In this document: in pieces, positions 11,853 to 24,265 of the stretch
How the letters are laid out: each line of letters starts with the position of its first letter
Numbering within the stretch: position 1 is the stretch's first letter
Assembly: GCA_964036315.1 (NCBI GenBank)
Contig: OZ038508.1
Location: forward strand, 42,389,435-42,453,434
Origin: Acanthosepion esculentum
Lineage: Eukaryota > Mollusca > Cephalopoda > Sepiida > Sepiidae
Direction of reading: 5' to 3'
DNA length: 64,000 nt
Notes under the pieces: generated by a model
What the model was told of the DNA's origin: nothing
The model's database searches: none
The model's input: only the letters and a program-made list of their open reading frames with translations
Translations under genes and position numbers: made by a program

Positions 11853-13410
11853 CCAAAGAGGGATTTGTTTATTTTTTAATCATAAAATAAGTCAGGACTT
11901 ACTTTTTAAAGTATGATTATTTTATACTTTTTATATACGGGTCGTTAGAAAAAACGCGTCAGCTTCAAGATTTTATGTTATTTTTGTGTCAAAAGTGAAT
12001 TTTACTGTGCGGGCAAAAGAATGATTTGAGGCTTGATTTTTATTATTGAAGTTGAAACTGCGGTATGTGCAAAATAACAGCAGCATTGTTCATAGAAGCA
12101 GTTGAAGATGTGGTGCCGTTAAAATCTCTCAAAATAAAAACAAAGGAAATTCTCAAATAAAAATGCATCGAAAATCGAATCATCCTCTACCGAAATAGAA
12201 AAATTTAGTACATAAATAAATAAATAGAAACCTTTAATGCCTAATCATTTAGAACAGTCATTCTACGCGTGTACGGTAACATCCCCTTGAGGACACTATG
12301 AACATTCATGGTTGGGCAATAAAGAGTCAGGTTTAATATAATTTTAAGAAGACAACGAATACTTTAAATCCTGACTGGGAGGAGTCACAACATTTTAAAT
12401 ATTTTGAAAAGATACTTTTCCTATCGATGTACCGTTTTAGAAATATTTAGTTGAAATTGACATATCTGTAACGAGCGAAAAATCTGCAAGATAAATCCAA
12501 CATTCCATTTTGAACTGACATCGAGCCGAGGTCAAAAATTGATTTTGACACTAACAAATCATTTATTTATTGTCATTTGATGTGAGATTGAACCTTATTT
12601 TGACGCTACTGAATTATTTATTTATGACACTTTAATTCTGATAGACAATTGTTAATTTATGATGATCAATCAATCCTTGATTTCGGAATCTAGAACTATT
12701 ACTGTATGATGCAACTAGTGATTTGGTCAACATTTTATTTGAGGAGCTGAGAATCATTCTTTCATGATGCCTCATGTGTTTAGACAGATCCTTTGATTAG
12801 CGATCAAGATCCATACATTTATATTCTCTTTTGAGTAGATCAACACTTGTTTAAAAGGCCAAGAATAAGTCTTTTATGACGCAGTTTGTTTCAAGATTGA
12901 AATTTAATTTAGGCTAAAAAACTTACATTGATTATATATTGTCTTTATATCGAATATTGATTAAGGAGTACAGTAATAATTCATCTATGATAATCATATG
13001 TATATTCAACCTACATTTTTTTGTTTATAATGATCCACTTCTGAAGGTTATACTTAAGTTGACCTTTGTCTGTATTCATTTATGATACACACTGCATTTA
13101 GTCTGAGCGTTGATCTTGGGAGAAGAAATACTAATTTCTGTTGGATAGTGTGTCCATTGCTTTTGGGTCAAGAATCCTTGTTATAACTTAAGTTCACGAC
13201 ACTTGATTTTCTGTTAGGAAACATTTGGGAGACAAGATTCATTAATTTATAAGACACCTTAGTTATAAGATATTGAAAGAAACAGAAATATATTAAGTTT
13301 GTGAAAAAGCTCCTAACACTTTCTTTTTTTTTCTTTCTAAAAATAGATAGAAATACACGGTACGAAACCGCTCATTCTTTTAAACAAAGACAATGAAGCC
13401 TTTTGCGCAC

Positions 13411-13444
<34 letters not shown>

Positions 13445-13832
13445 GATTATATGTTACTGAAAGATTGTTTGAAGTCTATAGGATATTCGTATCCGTTTGA
13501 GATTCATTTAAAAATATTGTAACGGTTATTTCATCCAAGTAAAAATTAAAAAATATTTAAAAAATGCTCCGAAAATAAATGCTTTTATTTTTATTCTTGT
13601 GTACCTAAGCACACTGATGTGAAAATGATACACATTCTTGTGAAAAAGACGAGTTTATAAATCTTAAAAGCAAGACAGTTCCAAAATTAGGTTTTCCTTC
13701 CTGTAATGACAACAGGTGTTCGAAGCTTCGAGGTGTAAAAAAACAAACAAAACAAAAACGAAATGAATACAGAACAAACCAAAACAAATAACAGTGAAAT
13801 ATGTCAAATGTTTATAGAAGTTCACCCACACA

Positions 13833-13875
<43 letters not shown>

Positions 13876-14339
13876 ATGGGGTGTGAAGGAGAAAGAGTTG
13901 AGAGTGATAGGAAATGTTGAAAGGGGGGAAGTGATTTAATTAGGTAAGTTCGATTGGAACAAAAGATACAAGCAATTGAGGTAGAGTAGAAACAGAGGTA
14001 TGAAAGCGAGGGTAATAGTGAAAAGCAAAGAGAAAAGTAAATTCAATTAAAAAAGCAGTTTGTATAATTAACGATAGTGTGACACATGTACATCATTTTG
14101 TGCCATTTTTCTATTATATTCTCAATGAAGGTACTATCTCAGTGAAAATAAGATTCACAGAATCATTTTAAATTTTGTCAACGTTTAATAAAGCATCCGA
14201 ATATCGATATCGTTATGCTGTTGATTCCTACATTTGGTAAATCTAAATTAGGAATATCTAAATTTGTAACAGTGTTTATTAGGTATGGAAATACTGGAGG
14301 AGTCCTCTAAGTAATAAAGAACTTCATAACGGGTTTTTG
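11853..14339. other. unassigned AT-rich sequence
   Basis: No genes recognised. Two TA arrays lie at about 13413-13441 and 13835-13869. From about 12600 to 13100 the phrase TTTATGATGCA and variants recurs irregularly, perhaps a very old tandem repeat. Confidence 0.45.
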
Positions 14340-14344
14340 AAGTT

Positions 14345-15260
14345 TTTTTTTTTTGATAACGGCCTGTCTTCCGAGAACCAAGCATTCAACGCCGGAGTAC
14401 CCCAAAGCTAACATCTCGGTCCAACCTTACACAAATGATCTGCCTAAGATTATACACTGATCATATGGGAAGCTCTATAATGATGGTGCAACTGATAATA
14501 CACTGCCAAGTTGACCAGAGGCTGGTACCTGATCTTTCTTCTGGCCTAGTTTTAACAGCTTAATGTGGTAGTAGGGTAGCTGGTCACATTCAGTGCGTCG
14601 AAAATTAAAATAATGACATTCCATCTTCAACGAACAAACCCTGAATTGTCAGCGATGAAAGCGTGTTCTCTCAAGGAGACTCCCAACTACGTTGAGAAGC
14701 TATTGGGTAAAGCACAACGCACACCTCAAGAGGTACTTGTGCATATGATCCATCGCTAAGGATATTGGGGAAAATGTCAAGTCCCCTATAACGCTCGAGT
14801 AAGTACCTGTCTCCAACCTACCTGTACAAGACCGAAAATGGAGAACTTCTGTCAAATATGGACAGGAGCTACTCAGTCTTCAGTTTCCGGAATCACTAAA
14901 GCTCAAAAGATGTCTACGCAGTTGAGTGAGTGACGAATTATTTTCTATCCTACAAACGAAACGTTGCAAGCCTCACACTGTTCTATCGCTATTTCTATGG
15001 AAAGTGTCCAGACGAGCTACACAGTTACACCAATTAAAATCTTTACCGCTAGGACCCACCACGCCACGCACATGGTAACGAATCATCTACGTCCTCTTCG
15101 AAAAGCTGCTTCCCACAAACCACCGCTTTGCGTAACCGACTCCCTATGGAATGGTTCACCGATCACTAGAATTTTAACCTGTAAGTCTAGTTTTAACTAT
15201 TATCTTCCCCTATATTTGTATAATCTGTGGCTCTTAGGCTTTATATAAACCTTTATCTTC
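14345..15260 (+). pseudogene. Jockey/CR1-like LINE reverse transcriptase remnant
   Basis: Broken plus-strand reading contains QAFNAGVPQS followed by LGPTL (RT block with the GVPQGSVLGP motif) and a YNDGATDNT-like stretch where the YADD box should be. Further on come SLQFPESLKLKRC and, after frameshifts, KRCKPHTVLSLFLWKVSR and LGPTTPRT, matching the ORF2 tail of LINEs whose proteins end with an RLWNSLP block. Many stops. This is a different LINE lineage from the RTE copies and is probably related to the tail at 51.5-51.9 kb. Confidence 0.65.
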
Positions 15261-15484
15261 AGTGGCTTTTAGGGTGAACATCAATTTAAAATGATTACTC
15301 ATAGTTACGAACCTAACAGTCATATTTAAACTCTATCTATTGGCAAATGTTTCCCAACAAGAAGCAGCAATCTTGAATCCAAAGTTGCTTACGGGATTTC
15401 CTTCGATCTTCCCTTGATTTGGGGAGTTGCGAATAACTTTCGATGAAACTAACAGTGTAAAATTAGTTTACTCATATTCTGCAA

Positions 15485-16605
15485 AAAGTAGCCTTAAAAC
15501 GACAGACAAGGTACTACGGTTAAGTTTTTTCTTTAATTGTCTTGTGTTCGAACAAGAGCTTTCTTTTCTGGACAAAGGGTGTGTAAGAACTGTCCAAATG
15601 TTTTATATTTCCGAGCGCTTTCGGCTATACCTTTAGCCATTATCAAGGATGATTCGATTTTTCAGCTTAATTGAGTGTGTGCGTTATGTGTATGTCTTAG
15701 TGTGTGGGAGGGATGTTTTTCATTTCCGTATACTGTTATGTTTTTAATGGAATCTGGTAAATTTGTGTGTGTGTTTAAATGGGTTCTAATGGAGCTGTTA
15801 TCAGATAGCTGTAACGTAAGACGTCTGGATAAGTATGTAGTTGTGTAACCGATGTAATTATTTATGAGCCCGGTTTAATCAGGAACACAGTTCCTTAAGC
15901 GGCATTTGAACTCATAGATAATGTTCGTTCTTTGTAATTTTGACTTAGTTTAATCTTCACTAACACATATTATAAAGAAATATACTACCCAAATAAAAAA
16001 ATCAAATCAATTATCTATTATAAAAAGTTTAAGACAGCTAACCTTATCCTAAAAAATAAAAACACACGAGCTAAGGTTAGCTGTCTTAAACTTTTTATAA
16101 TAGATAATTGATTTGATTTTCTTATTTGGGTAGTATATTTCTTTATAATATGTGTTAGTGAAGATTAAACTAAGTCAAAATTACAAAGAACGAACATTAT
16201 CTATGAGTTCAAATGCCCCTTAAGGAACTGTGTTCCTGATTAAACCGGACTTCATTAGAAACATACTAGTAGAAAACACAAATATATTAACTGCATCCAC
16301 CTGTAAAAAAAGATTAAAAATAATGGAAGCTTTAATAATAAAAAAAGAAAAAGCCAACTCTTAACAATATTAACCACGAACAAAGCCACAATGTGCTAAC
16401 CGACTTCGGAAATTAAAAACATTCCTCCCACACACTAAGACATACACATAACGCACACACTCAATAAAGCTGAAAAATCCTTAATAATGGCTAAATGTAA
16501 ACACACCGTTTGTCCAGAAATGAAAGCTCTTATTTGAACACAAGAAAAATTAAAGAAAAAGCTTAACCGTAGTAACTTGTCTGTCGTTTTTAATGAAACA
16601 TGCAT
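15485..16605. mobile_element. fold-back element, about 1.1 kb
   Basis: Inner arms of about 180 bp (about 15868-16050 and 16074-16255) are near-perfect inverted repeats around a loop of about 23 bases. Outer arms (15485-15867 and 16256-16605) are also inverted copies but diverged and of unequal content. The outer ends read AACGACAGACAAG on both sides (inverted). The left arm carries a hammerhead-like hairpin plus GAAA on the minus strand at 15611-15648. The same terminal sequence and body recur at 40.99-41.45 kb. No coding sequence. A PLE terminal repeat pair is the best guess. Confidence 0.7.
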
Positions 16606-16635
16606 AAACGAAGGATTGCTGCCTAAATATACAAC

Positions 16636-16662
<27 letters not shown>
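16636..16662. repeat. (TA)n microsatellite
   Basis: Short TA array just outside the fold-back element. Confidence 0.95.
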
Positions 16663-16668
<6 letters not shown>

Positions 16669-16989
16669 TGAATGTATATCATAAGTTTTAATAAATATAC
16701 AATCATTGCAGTGACATCAGTCCGTAACCAGTGACTAATTCTGACCTTGTGCCAACCTAAACTGAGTATATTAAATAACTGTAACGCGTGGTAAATTTGG
16801 GGCAAAACTCAATTATCTTTCATCTTGGGAGAAACCAAATTTAATTTCTTCCCCGAACTTACTAAGCGAAATTCAAAATTAAATCTACTGATTTTTCATC
16901 CAATCAAAACTCATTTCCTTCTTAGTCTGCGCAAGTGAAATTTGCATATAAATCAGACGACACAATACACTTTCGCTTATTCACGGTCG

Positions 16990-17110
16990 ATTTAATGTCT
17001 AATCACCATGAAAGACCTGGTTCCCGCCAGATCACGGTAGTTAAGCAGCAATGTGTCTGCTCTGGACGGGGTAGGTATTGTAACCAACATGAGAATCTGT
17101 ATGACAGACT
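16990..17110 (+). repeat. 5S rRNA-like SINE fragment
   Basis: Contains ACCTGGTTCCCGCCAGATCA then GTAGTTAAGCAGCAATGTG, which follows 5S rRNA (CCTGTTC...CTGATCAC..AAGTTAAGCA) through the box A region. The rest is decayed. It lies 100 bp before a second 5S-like block, so this may be a partly duplicated SINE. Confidence 0.5.
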
Positions 17111-17214
17111 AATCCATGCTAAGTAAATAACTCTCGGGTTGGTGGGCATCTCTGTTCATCCATTAAGGCTATATTTTCCTTTATTTTCTATCTTGTGTAT
17201 AAAGGAGACTTAGG

Positions 17215-17460
17215 GCCATATCACGTTGAAACACCTGTTCACGTGTTAAGCAATATTTAAACTATTCAGTACCTAGATGAGTGACCGCTTGGGAATACCA
17301 AGTGCTGTAAGCTTGGATTTGCGGGCAGTCTCATGAATAATGACTCGAATTTTTTAATCGAAGAGCCGAGTAAAGATTCCACTTGGGTTCGTTATATTTA
17401 CTTACGCGCAAATACTCTTAGGAAAGTTATAAACCACCACTTATCCCTGCAGCAATGGGT
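17215..17460 (+). repeat. 5S rRNA-derived SINE, fuller copy
   Basis: Starts GGCCATATCACGTTGAAACA and continues through GTTAAGCAATA, CAGTACCTAGATGAGTGACC and TGGGAATACCAAGTGCTGTA, a recognisable 5S rRNA over about 115 bases including internal control elements. It then changes to a non-5S body with a tail containing TTACTTACGCGCAAATACTC, shared with the inverted copy at 322-520. Decayed in the 5S middle, so not a working 5S gene. Confidence 0.75.
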
Positions 17461-17574
17461 TAGACATCAATGAATGGTTATCACCACCAAAAAATTATTA
17501 CAATTGCTGTAAATGAATTGCTTTAAAAAATACATGAATTCTCAGCAAGCATTCTTCTTCTATATGCTACACTC

Positions 17575-18085
17575 GTTCAGGGCGGTGATGATCATGGCTC
17601 TCCACAATTTTTGGCCTTTGTAACTAATTTTGTCTTTTTTTATCTCTTCAAAACACTGTTCCACCATCCATTTAACGAGCTCGTTAGGAAGGTCATGCGT
17701 TCCTTTTCTTCGTCTCTTGCTCTGTGAGTATCAAATTTTCTAGGCCCTCTTGCCTCATTATGTGAGCTAAAGACCTTGGTCCATGTTATTCACGATATCT
17801 TTCTGTCGAAACACATTTCTGTTGTTTCTGTCAGTTTTTCATCTTTGAGGAAATTGTCCAGCATTCACTGCCATATAATAGGATTAATATTACGTAACCT
17901 TTCCAAACACTTCTTTGTTTCAAACGAATTTTTCCTGTTAGAAACTTTGGTTAGGATTCGAAACATTTTTGCTATCCCAATGTAGCGTTGCATTTCCGGT
18001 GCACAATCCGTCCTCTTTGAAAACACTTCTCACATACTGAAATTGTCGGGCTTGTTGATTTTAGCATTTTGGGTTGTTCCTTTTG
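17575..18085 (-). pseudogene. RTE-type LINE ORF2 3' part
   Basis: Minus strand carries in order a thumb-region relic, HIMRQEGLENLILT, a basic linker and AKNCGEP in the place of RKLWRAM. The layout is the same as the other RTE tails here. Strongly decayed. Confidence 0.65.
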
Positions 18086-18089
18086 TGGA

Positions 18090-18640
18090 AAATAATAGTC
18101 TAAAAAGTTTAACATTTAAAATAAACTAATCTGACAGTACGGTCCATATTGCATTTTTCGATTTATTTTGATTTATGTTACAGGTTCGTTTGTGTATTAT
18201 TTAATGACTCACTAGCATAGTTCAGTCTTTCTTTGCTCCTTTTCAAAAACGGAATAAAAATGTCTGCTTTGCATTTAAATAATTTATTTATTTCCTTCAT
18301 TCTATGATTAAATTTGTTCCCTGTATCTATGTAACTGACTTAAAAATGCATAATCCTCAATTGACCACTTCACGTACAGAGCAAACAAGTGGATCCATAT
18401 TTCGTAAGATTCAAAAGGGGTACCATTCGTGCAAGATACTCGAGAGTAAAAAAAGCTGTTTGTTATTTAACAGTAAAGTCAGAAGAGGTGTGAATGATAC
18501 GTTATATTATATACTCGCATTGAAATTGTTTTATTATCTCATTGATTTCTATTGGTTTCATTCAACCACGGTCAACATTACGAAGAGTTACTGAAATAAG
18601 TTTGTAATTGTATATATATCTCAATCTTACATTCGCTCTC
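18090..18640. other. unassigned sequence
   Basis: A 96-codon plus-strand frame at 18304-18594 shows no known motif. Nothing else recognised. Confidence 0.4.
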
Positions 18641-18643
18641 TCT

Positions 18644-18646
<3 letters not shown>

Positions 18647-18696
<50 letters not shown>
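18647..18696. repeat. (TA)n microsatellite
   Basis: TA array of 50 bp preceded by CTCTCTC. Confidence 0.98.
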
Positions 18697-18697
<1 letters not shown>

Positions 18698-18745
18698 TGT
18701 ATAATATATAATTTACACAGTATATAAAATACATAAGGTACACAG

Positions 18746-18748
<3 letters not shown>

Positions 18749-18792
<44 letters not shown>
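18749..18792. repeat. (TA)n microsatellite
   Basis: TA array of about 44 bp, 50 bp after the previous array. Confidence 0.98.
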
Positions 18793-18794
<2 letters not shown>

Positions 18795-18799
18795 TATAA

Positions 18800-19990
18800 A
18801 TCCGTGGTCAGTAATCAAAGTAAATTCTAGTAATACAAAATAATAAACTTGATCCACAGAAGAAAGCTGAATATATTTATTATAGAGCATATATGAATTA
18901 CAAGTAGATAGAATTAATTGCCCAATATCATATATTGTCAGTTCGCCAAGGAGTTAGATAAAAAAAATGAATCATAATGATTTTGTAAATAGAAAGAAAG
19001 AGGAGGGAAATTTACAACTAAGAGCAAATGTATTTAAAATTGGAGTGGAAGAGAAAGATAGACAAAAAATGGGAGGGAGATAGAGTAAATGATTAAAGGA
19101 GAGAAACTAAAATGAAAAATTTTCAAATTCGTCTAGACATCGCTTGACTTATATTTAATATGTTAACTATTGTTCAAAATGAAAAGTTTAGATAAGGAAA
19201 TGCAATCTTTAAAAATTTAGAAAACGTTTGTTAGATAATATTAAGAAAATTGTAATAATTAATATATATTTGAAAATTTTTAAATAGAAATTTCATGCTA
19301 AAAGTTAATTAAAAATGTTAAATAAAAATATTTTTAGTATGTAGAACAGATTATTAATATTAATTAAGTAATGGATGAAATGTTTACAAAAGAATTAATA
19401 AATAAAAAAACAAGGGAATATTCGTAATAAATTCGTTTTAAATAAATATTAGATGAATTTTAAAACAAATAGAATTAAAAACAGAAGTATAAAAAAGAAC
19501 AAATAAATAAATAACAAAAAACTAAATAGATAAATAAGAGGAACTTAGTACAATCTGAATGAATTATAAGTCAGATGATCTAAAATATAGATTAAAATAT
19601 GTATTATTATGGATTATGGAAAAAAACATTAGATTAAAATCTAAATAGACCCTTAACATTTAAAGAGCCCTTTAAAGAAGGAAACTACAATATTACAATA
19701 GACATAAACTTAATTTAATGAACGGCCAGTATAATTACAAATAAAAAAAAAAAAAATAAGGAATTCAAACTGTCTTTTTAAACTTATTTTAAAAAATTAT
19801 TAAATGGTGTAGATAAATATAAAACATGTTATATAAACATTTAAATAAGAGGGTAATATTAATTTAAAAAAAAATGAAAATCCTAAAAAATTATATATCA
19901 AAAACATATATAAATATATATTAACCAATGAATTACTAAATGAAACCAAACTCGTACCATATCGGTGATTATATATAATATACAGAGTAT
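18800..19990. other. very AT-rich unassigned sequence
   Basis: Purine-rich at 18960-19130 and A/T-dominated throughout. No features recognised. Confidence 0.5.

Positions 19991-19994
<4 letters not shown>

Positions 19995-20047
<53 letters not shown>
19995..20047. repeat. (TA)n microsatellite, left flank of Tc1
   Basis: TA array of about 53 bp just before the left inverted repeat of the Tc1-like transposon. Confidence 0.98.
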
Positions 20048-20049
<2 letters not shown>

Positions 20050-20075
20050 AGTACATGATATATACAAAATGTCAT

Positions 20076-21547
20076 ATATACGCAACATTTTGCAACACAT
20101 TACAAAGATGTTTTAAGGTATTTCTAATAAAATTACATTAATTAAACTTTTACGACTCGTAGAGCATATTATTATTCATTAAAACAATTAGATTTGTTTT
20201 AAAAAACTTCGAAAATTTATCCCACGTAGAGAAACCGTTATTTAGTAACTCATAAGTTTACAACTTTTTTTATAAAAGTGTCCAAATTTTGCTAAAACGT
20301 TCCAAGTAAGGATGGAGTTGTTTTTCTAGAAATTTCCAGATTAATTTTATGATTTCTTTTAGGATTTATTAAAAGTATTGCGTCATTCTTTTTCTGTCAA
20401 CCGTCCTTTAAACTTTGACAGAATTGGAGAAAAGAAAAATAATAGATCAAGTGCTCTGTAAGCAGATTGTTGACCTTCATACAAATGGACAATATAGAAA
20501 GATATCTAGTCAGTTAAATGTGCCATCGAGTTCAGTTGGTATGATAGTTCGTCACTGGGAGATGTGTCCTTCCACTTGTCCCAAAAAATAGTCAGGCCGC
20601 CCTAGAAAAGTTACGGAACGCACGGCAAGATTATTGTCGAGAAAAGTTGGCAACGACCCCGGAGTTACGCTTAAAGAACTTCAGGGAGGACTAGAAGTGG
20701 ATTAAAAGTGAGTACGGATTCAATTAGTCGTTCTTTTCACCGATATGACATCTTTTCGAAGACCAAGTAAAAACTACTTAAGCGAAAACACGTTCTTGCT
20801 AGACTGGATTTTGCAAAAGAACGTTGTATCAAACCTGCAGCATTTTGGGAAAATGTGCTTTGGACAGATGAAACTAAAACTGATCATTTTGTCAGAAATG
20901 CTGCTGTAAATGTCTGGAGAAAGAAGGGTACTGAATATTCGGCGAAGAATACTATCCCAACGATAAGATTTGTAAGCGGATCAATCATGATCAGGGGTTG
21001 TTTTAGTGTCCAAGGAGAGGGAACATTGAAATAATAGAAGGGAGGAGACAAATGTACGTCCGAGTGTATATTCGCTGACTCGAAACCAAGACAACGTTCC
21101 TAAACATACGGCAAAGCTTACAAAATCAAATTTAAGTTCAAATAGAATCGACGTTCTAACTCAATCCGATTGAAAATTTATGGAGAAAACTGAAACTGGA
21201 AATTCAAAGTAGGAACCCACAAAACCGGCATAAACCGAAGGAATTTTGAAGCAACATGCAAGAAATTTGTAGGGGATTACTCTAAATGGTTACATGCTGT
21301 AATTAGCAATAACGGTTACACTACGAAATATTAACAGATGATTTAATAAGTGTATTGGAAACTTTTGTGGTATTAAATATTGTTTTTCTACGTGGGATAT
21401 TTTTATTGATTATTTTTTTTAAATCTAATTGTTTGGCTAAAGGCTTAAACATATGTATTATTAGTAGTGAAAGTTTCTTTAATATGTGTTAGAAATACCT
21501 AAAGAAACATTTTTGAAATGATCTGTAAACTTTTGCGTGGCACTGTG

Positions 21548-21550
<3 letters not shown>
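20076..21550 (+). mobile_element. Tc1-like DNA transposon, decayed
   Basis: Long terminal inverted repeats of roughly 160 bp: AAGGTATTTCTAA, AAACAATTAGATTT and ATCCCACGTAG occur in that order at 20.11-20.23 kb, and as reverse complements in mirrored order at 21.39-21.51 kb. They flank the transposase relic at 20.41-21.34 kb. TA arrays bound both sides, consistent with TA target choice, but they prevent exact end placement. Length of about 1.47 kb is normal for Tc1 elements. Confidence 0.8.
20412..21340 (+). pseudogene. Tc1-like transposase, multiply broken
   Basis: N-terminal HTH region reads KQIVDLHTNGQYRKISSQLN, then a GRPRKVTERTARLLSRKV segment (GRPR hook between the two helix-turn-helix units) and TLKELQ. 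Catalytic region: RLDFAKERCIKPAAFWENVL, then WTDETK (first Asp), NQDNVPKHTAKLTK (second Asp) and LNPIENLWRKLKLE (Glu of DD34E). All three catalytic acids are still visible but in different frames separated by stops, so the protein cannot be made. Centred between the inverted repeats of the element. Confidence 0.85.

Positions 21551-21552
<2 letters not shown>

Positions 21553-21598
<46 letters not shown>
21553..21598. repeat. (TA)n microsatellite, right flank of Tc1
   Basis: TA array of about 46 bp directly following the right inverted repeat. Confidence 0.98.
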
Positions 21599-21600
<2 letters not shown>

Positions 21601-21699
21601 TGTGTATGCATATGTGCGTGTAATATTACGGCTTTTGATACAAGTTAGGATCAGTTACATAATGACTATATATTTATTTCCAAATTAATAATAATATGT

Positions 21700-21870
21700 A
21701 AGTAAAAAGTATGCAGACAATGCAACTTTCTCCACAGGGCGTGGGAGATTATGGTTCTCCACATTTTCTTATCTTTTGTTGCCCATAGCTGTGTTTCTCC
21801 CCTTGCCATGTCTCCCACTTCTCCATCCATTTGCACAAGATCGTTAGGGAGGCGGCGCATTTTAAATAAT
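21700..21870 (-). pseudogene. RTE-type LINE ORF2 3' end
   Basis: Minus strand encodes RRLPNDLVQMDGEVG, a spacer, then LWATKDKKMWRTIISHAL and a stop. The last part matches the RKLWRAMIA terminal motif. 5'-truncated. Confidence 0.7.
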
Positions 21871-22039
21871 AGAAATTCAATTTCTATTTCATCACCAGAA
21901 AAAGATTTATAAGAGTAGGGTGTTGAAATGTTCACGACCGGCAATGAAAGCATAATAATTCTCACGTAAAACGTTGAAGTTCCGAGATTTTACAGTTTTC
22001 CCCGAGTACATAGATATGGAAAAATGAATATGTAATTTA

Positions 22040-22420
22040 TTTATAAATGTATATACCAGCAAACGTACTTATATATAAAGTTGTAGCATCTGTCTGTCTG
22101 TTATCGAACTCCTTTTAGGGTTTTGGAGATAGCCATCCCAACCATAACCTTATATATTCTGAAGTTACATTACGCAGAAAACTTGGATAAGTATATTTCA
22201 TTCTGATCAAACGGGTCCCCGGGGAGCACAAAGCCCCCACTACTAATTTTCCCCCCTTTTATATAAATTAAATTTAAACAAGGAAATAATCTTAGGGTAC
22301 TTGGCCCCAGGTTATTCGGCTAGTATATATATATATATATATTACGATTCCAATAGAATTAATTATGACCATGGGATATTAGTGTTCAAATCTTTTTATT
22401 ATATCCTTACTCTGTCCTGG
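22040..22420 (+). repeat. dispersed repeat with 27.35 kb counterpart
   Basis: The 22340-22410 part (ATTACGATTCCAAT...CCATGGGATATTAGTGTT) reappears in reverse complement at 27350-27425. The upstream part has a run of short GC-rich words (GGGTCCCCGGGGAGC) and a small TA array at 22323-22342. Family unknown. Confidence 0.5.
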
Positions 22421-22516
22421 ACATCGAGTTCTACCTGGATCATATCCTCTTGGAATTATTTTTATACATATATGTATGTGTATATATAATTGCATATGTA
22501 TATTTACCACTAATAT

Positions 22517-22521
<5 letters not shown>

Positions 22522-22579
<58 letters not shown>
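22522..22579. repeat. (TA)n microsatellite
   Basis: TA array of about 58 bp. Confidence 0.98.
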
Positions 22580-22582
<3 letters not shown>

Positions 22583-22599
22583 ATTGGAGTTTAATAGAT

Positions 22600-24095
22600 G
22601 ATTTTATGTCTTATCTTCGGTAGATATCTTAGTAAAAATATTTCTATACACATCGTACTTTTCATTTATTTGTAATAAAAACATTTTTATAATGACGTAA
22701 GATGTTTGAAATAGTTAATGCTGTACGTGGAATTAGTAAATACTAAATACTACAAATACCACGGTTTATGGATCAGTTAAAATGAATTTAGTATAGGAGA
22801 TAAGGAATTTGAAGATAGAATAGGCTGTGCTCAATGTAGTTTTCCCTGAAGATTGCAAATTGTTATAAAGAAATAAAATTTTCTTAAACAGCCTCGTCAG
22901 ATCAAGGCTTTCATCTGGATGTTATGCATGGAGCGAAAAATATCTAAATTTTGAGCTGTATAAAATCGCACACTCAGATCAATGATTAAAAAGTGTTTGG
23001 AGTCAGTGACATCTATTGGTCTTGGCGAAGTACACACTTCTTTGAATTAAGTGGACTGGCGCTACAGAATCACTAAGAACTGTACCAGAAAACACATCAC
23101 ATCACTTGAAGATTTTCACCATTAGCAATGGCTAAAATGAACATTTCATGTAACTTGAAGAGAAAATAATGACATAATGATGATGTTGATATTCCACACT
23201 ACTTCAAGTAAACGGTTAAGAAGGAAACTCCACATAAATACTGGAAAGAGTGATAGCAACTACTAAACACGAGAAACATAATTTGCTGAAAAAAAACTTT
23301 AAGAGAAAGATTTTATAATTTCAATCGACAATGAAAGTGTCTGCTCGGTCAATAAATGCCAATTGTTCCTCATAAGAAAACAGATACTATTACTATTATC
23401 AATACGAAAAATAAGATGTTAATTTGTTATGCTTAAATGATGTAAATTAATTTATGCTTAAATGATGCTCTCGCCTAAATATACGAGATATTGTATACAA
23501 GTATTGGCTTATATGCAAATATATAATCATATTAATGCATCTAGCTCAATTATTGTATTCCATTTTTTCAGAATTAATAGTCTTTAGATTGATTCAGACG
23601 TAGATGCATACAATACAGAATCCGGCATCACTGTCTGAAGATTGTTTATATTACAAACATAGAAACGGTGAATGTTTTCACGCCACAAATTATCCTGAGT
23701 TCAAACAGATTGCGCTGTAAACCATTTTTCGCAATTGAAACACTTAGCAGTTCAGTTGTGTTCATGGTTTATATTGAAAATGAATGCTGCATAAGACTTT
23801 AATAAATTGAATACAACAGCTGCTAGTGAAAGGGTTAATGTCATATCTAATATGGTGTATTATAATAACATATTTGAATAATTAGTTTATTTATGACTAG
23901 AGCTTACGGGAGATTAGAAAACTGTAATAAAAAATGATAGAGATGAAATAAAACAACAATTAAGAGCGTGAAAAATATATATGCATAGATATTTACATAT
24001 ATCAGTACCAAAATATACGCATACATCCAGATATATCTGTATTTACTTTATTGTACAGGTTTAAATAATACTATATATATTTGAAAATTATAACA
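22600..24095. other. unassigned AT-rich sequence
   Basis: No features recognised on either strand. Confidence 0.5.
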
Positions 24096-24101
24096 AATAT
24101 G

Positions 24102-24265
24102 TTATATATATATATATATATATATATATGCTTGGATGTGAGCGTACTTATATATGTGTATGTGTTCATATAGGTATTTATACATGATTTTATATATGTA
24201 TATGTAAATGTATGTTCGTATGTCTTCGTGTATAAATATATATATATGTATATATATATATATAT
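24102..24265. repeat. interrupted TA/TG array
   Basis: Two pure TA blocks (about 24102-24130 and 24240-24264) joined by imperfect TATG/TGTA sequence. Confidence 0.9.

Noticed and set aside
17215..17330. Functional 5S rRNA gene
   Set aside because: Too many changes in the central part, and it is fused to a dispersed tail; better explained as a SINE.
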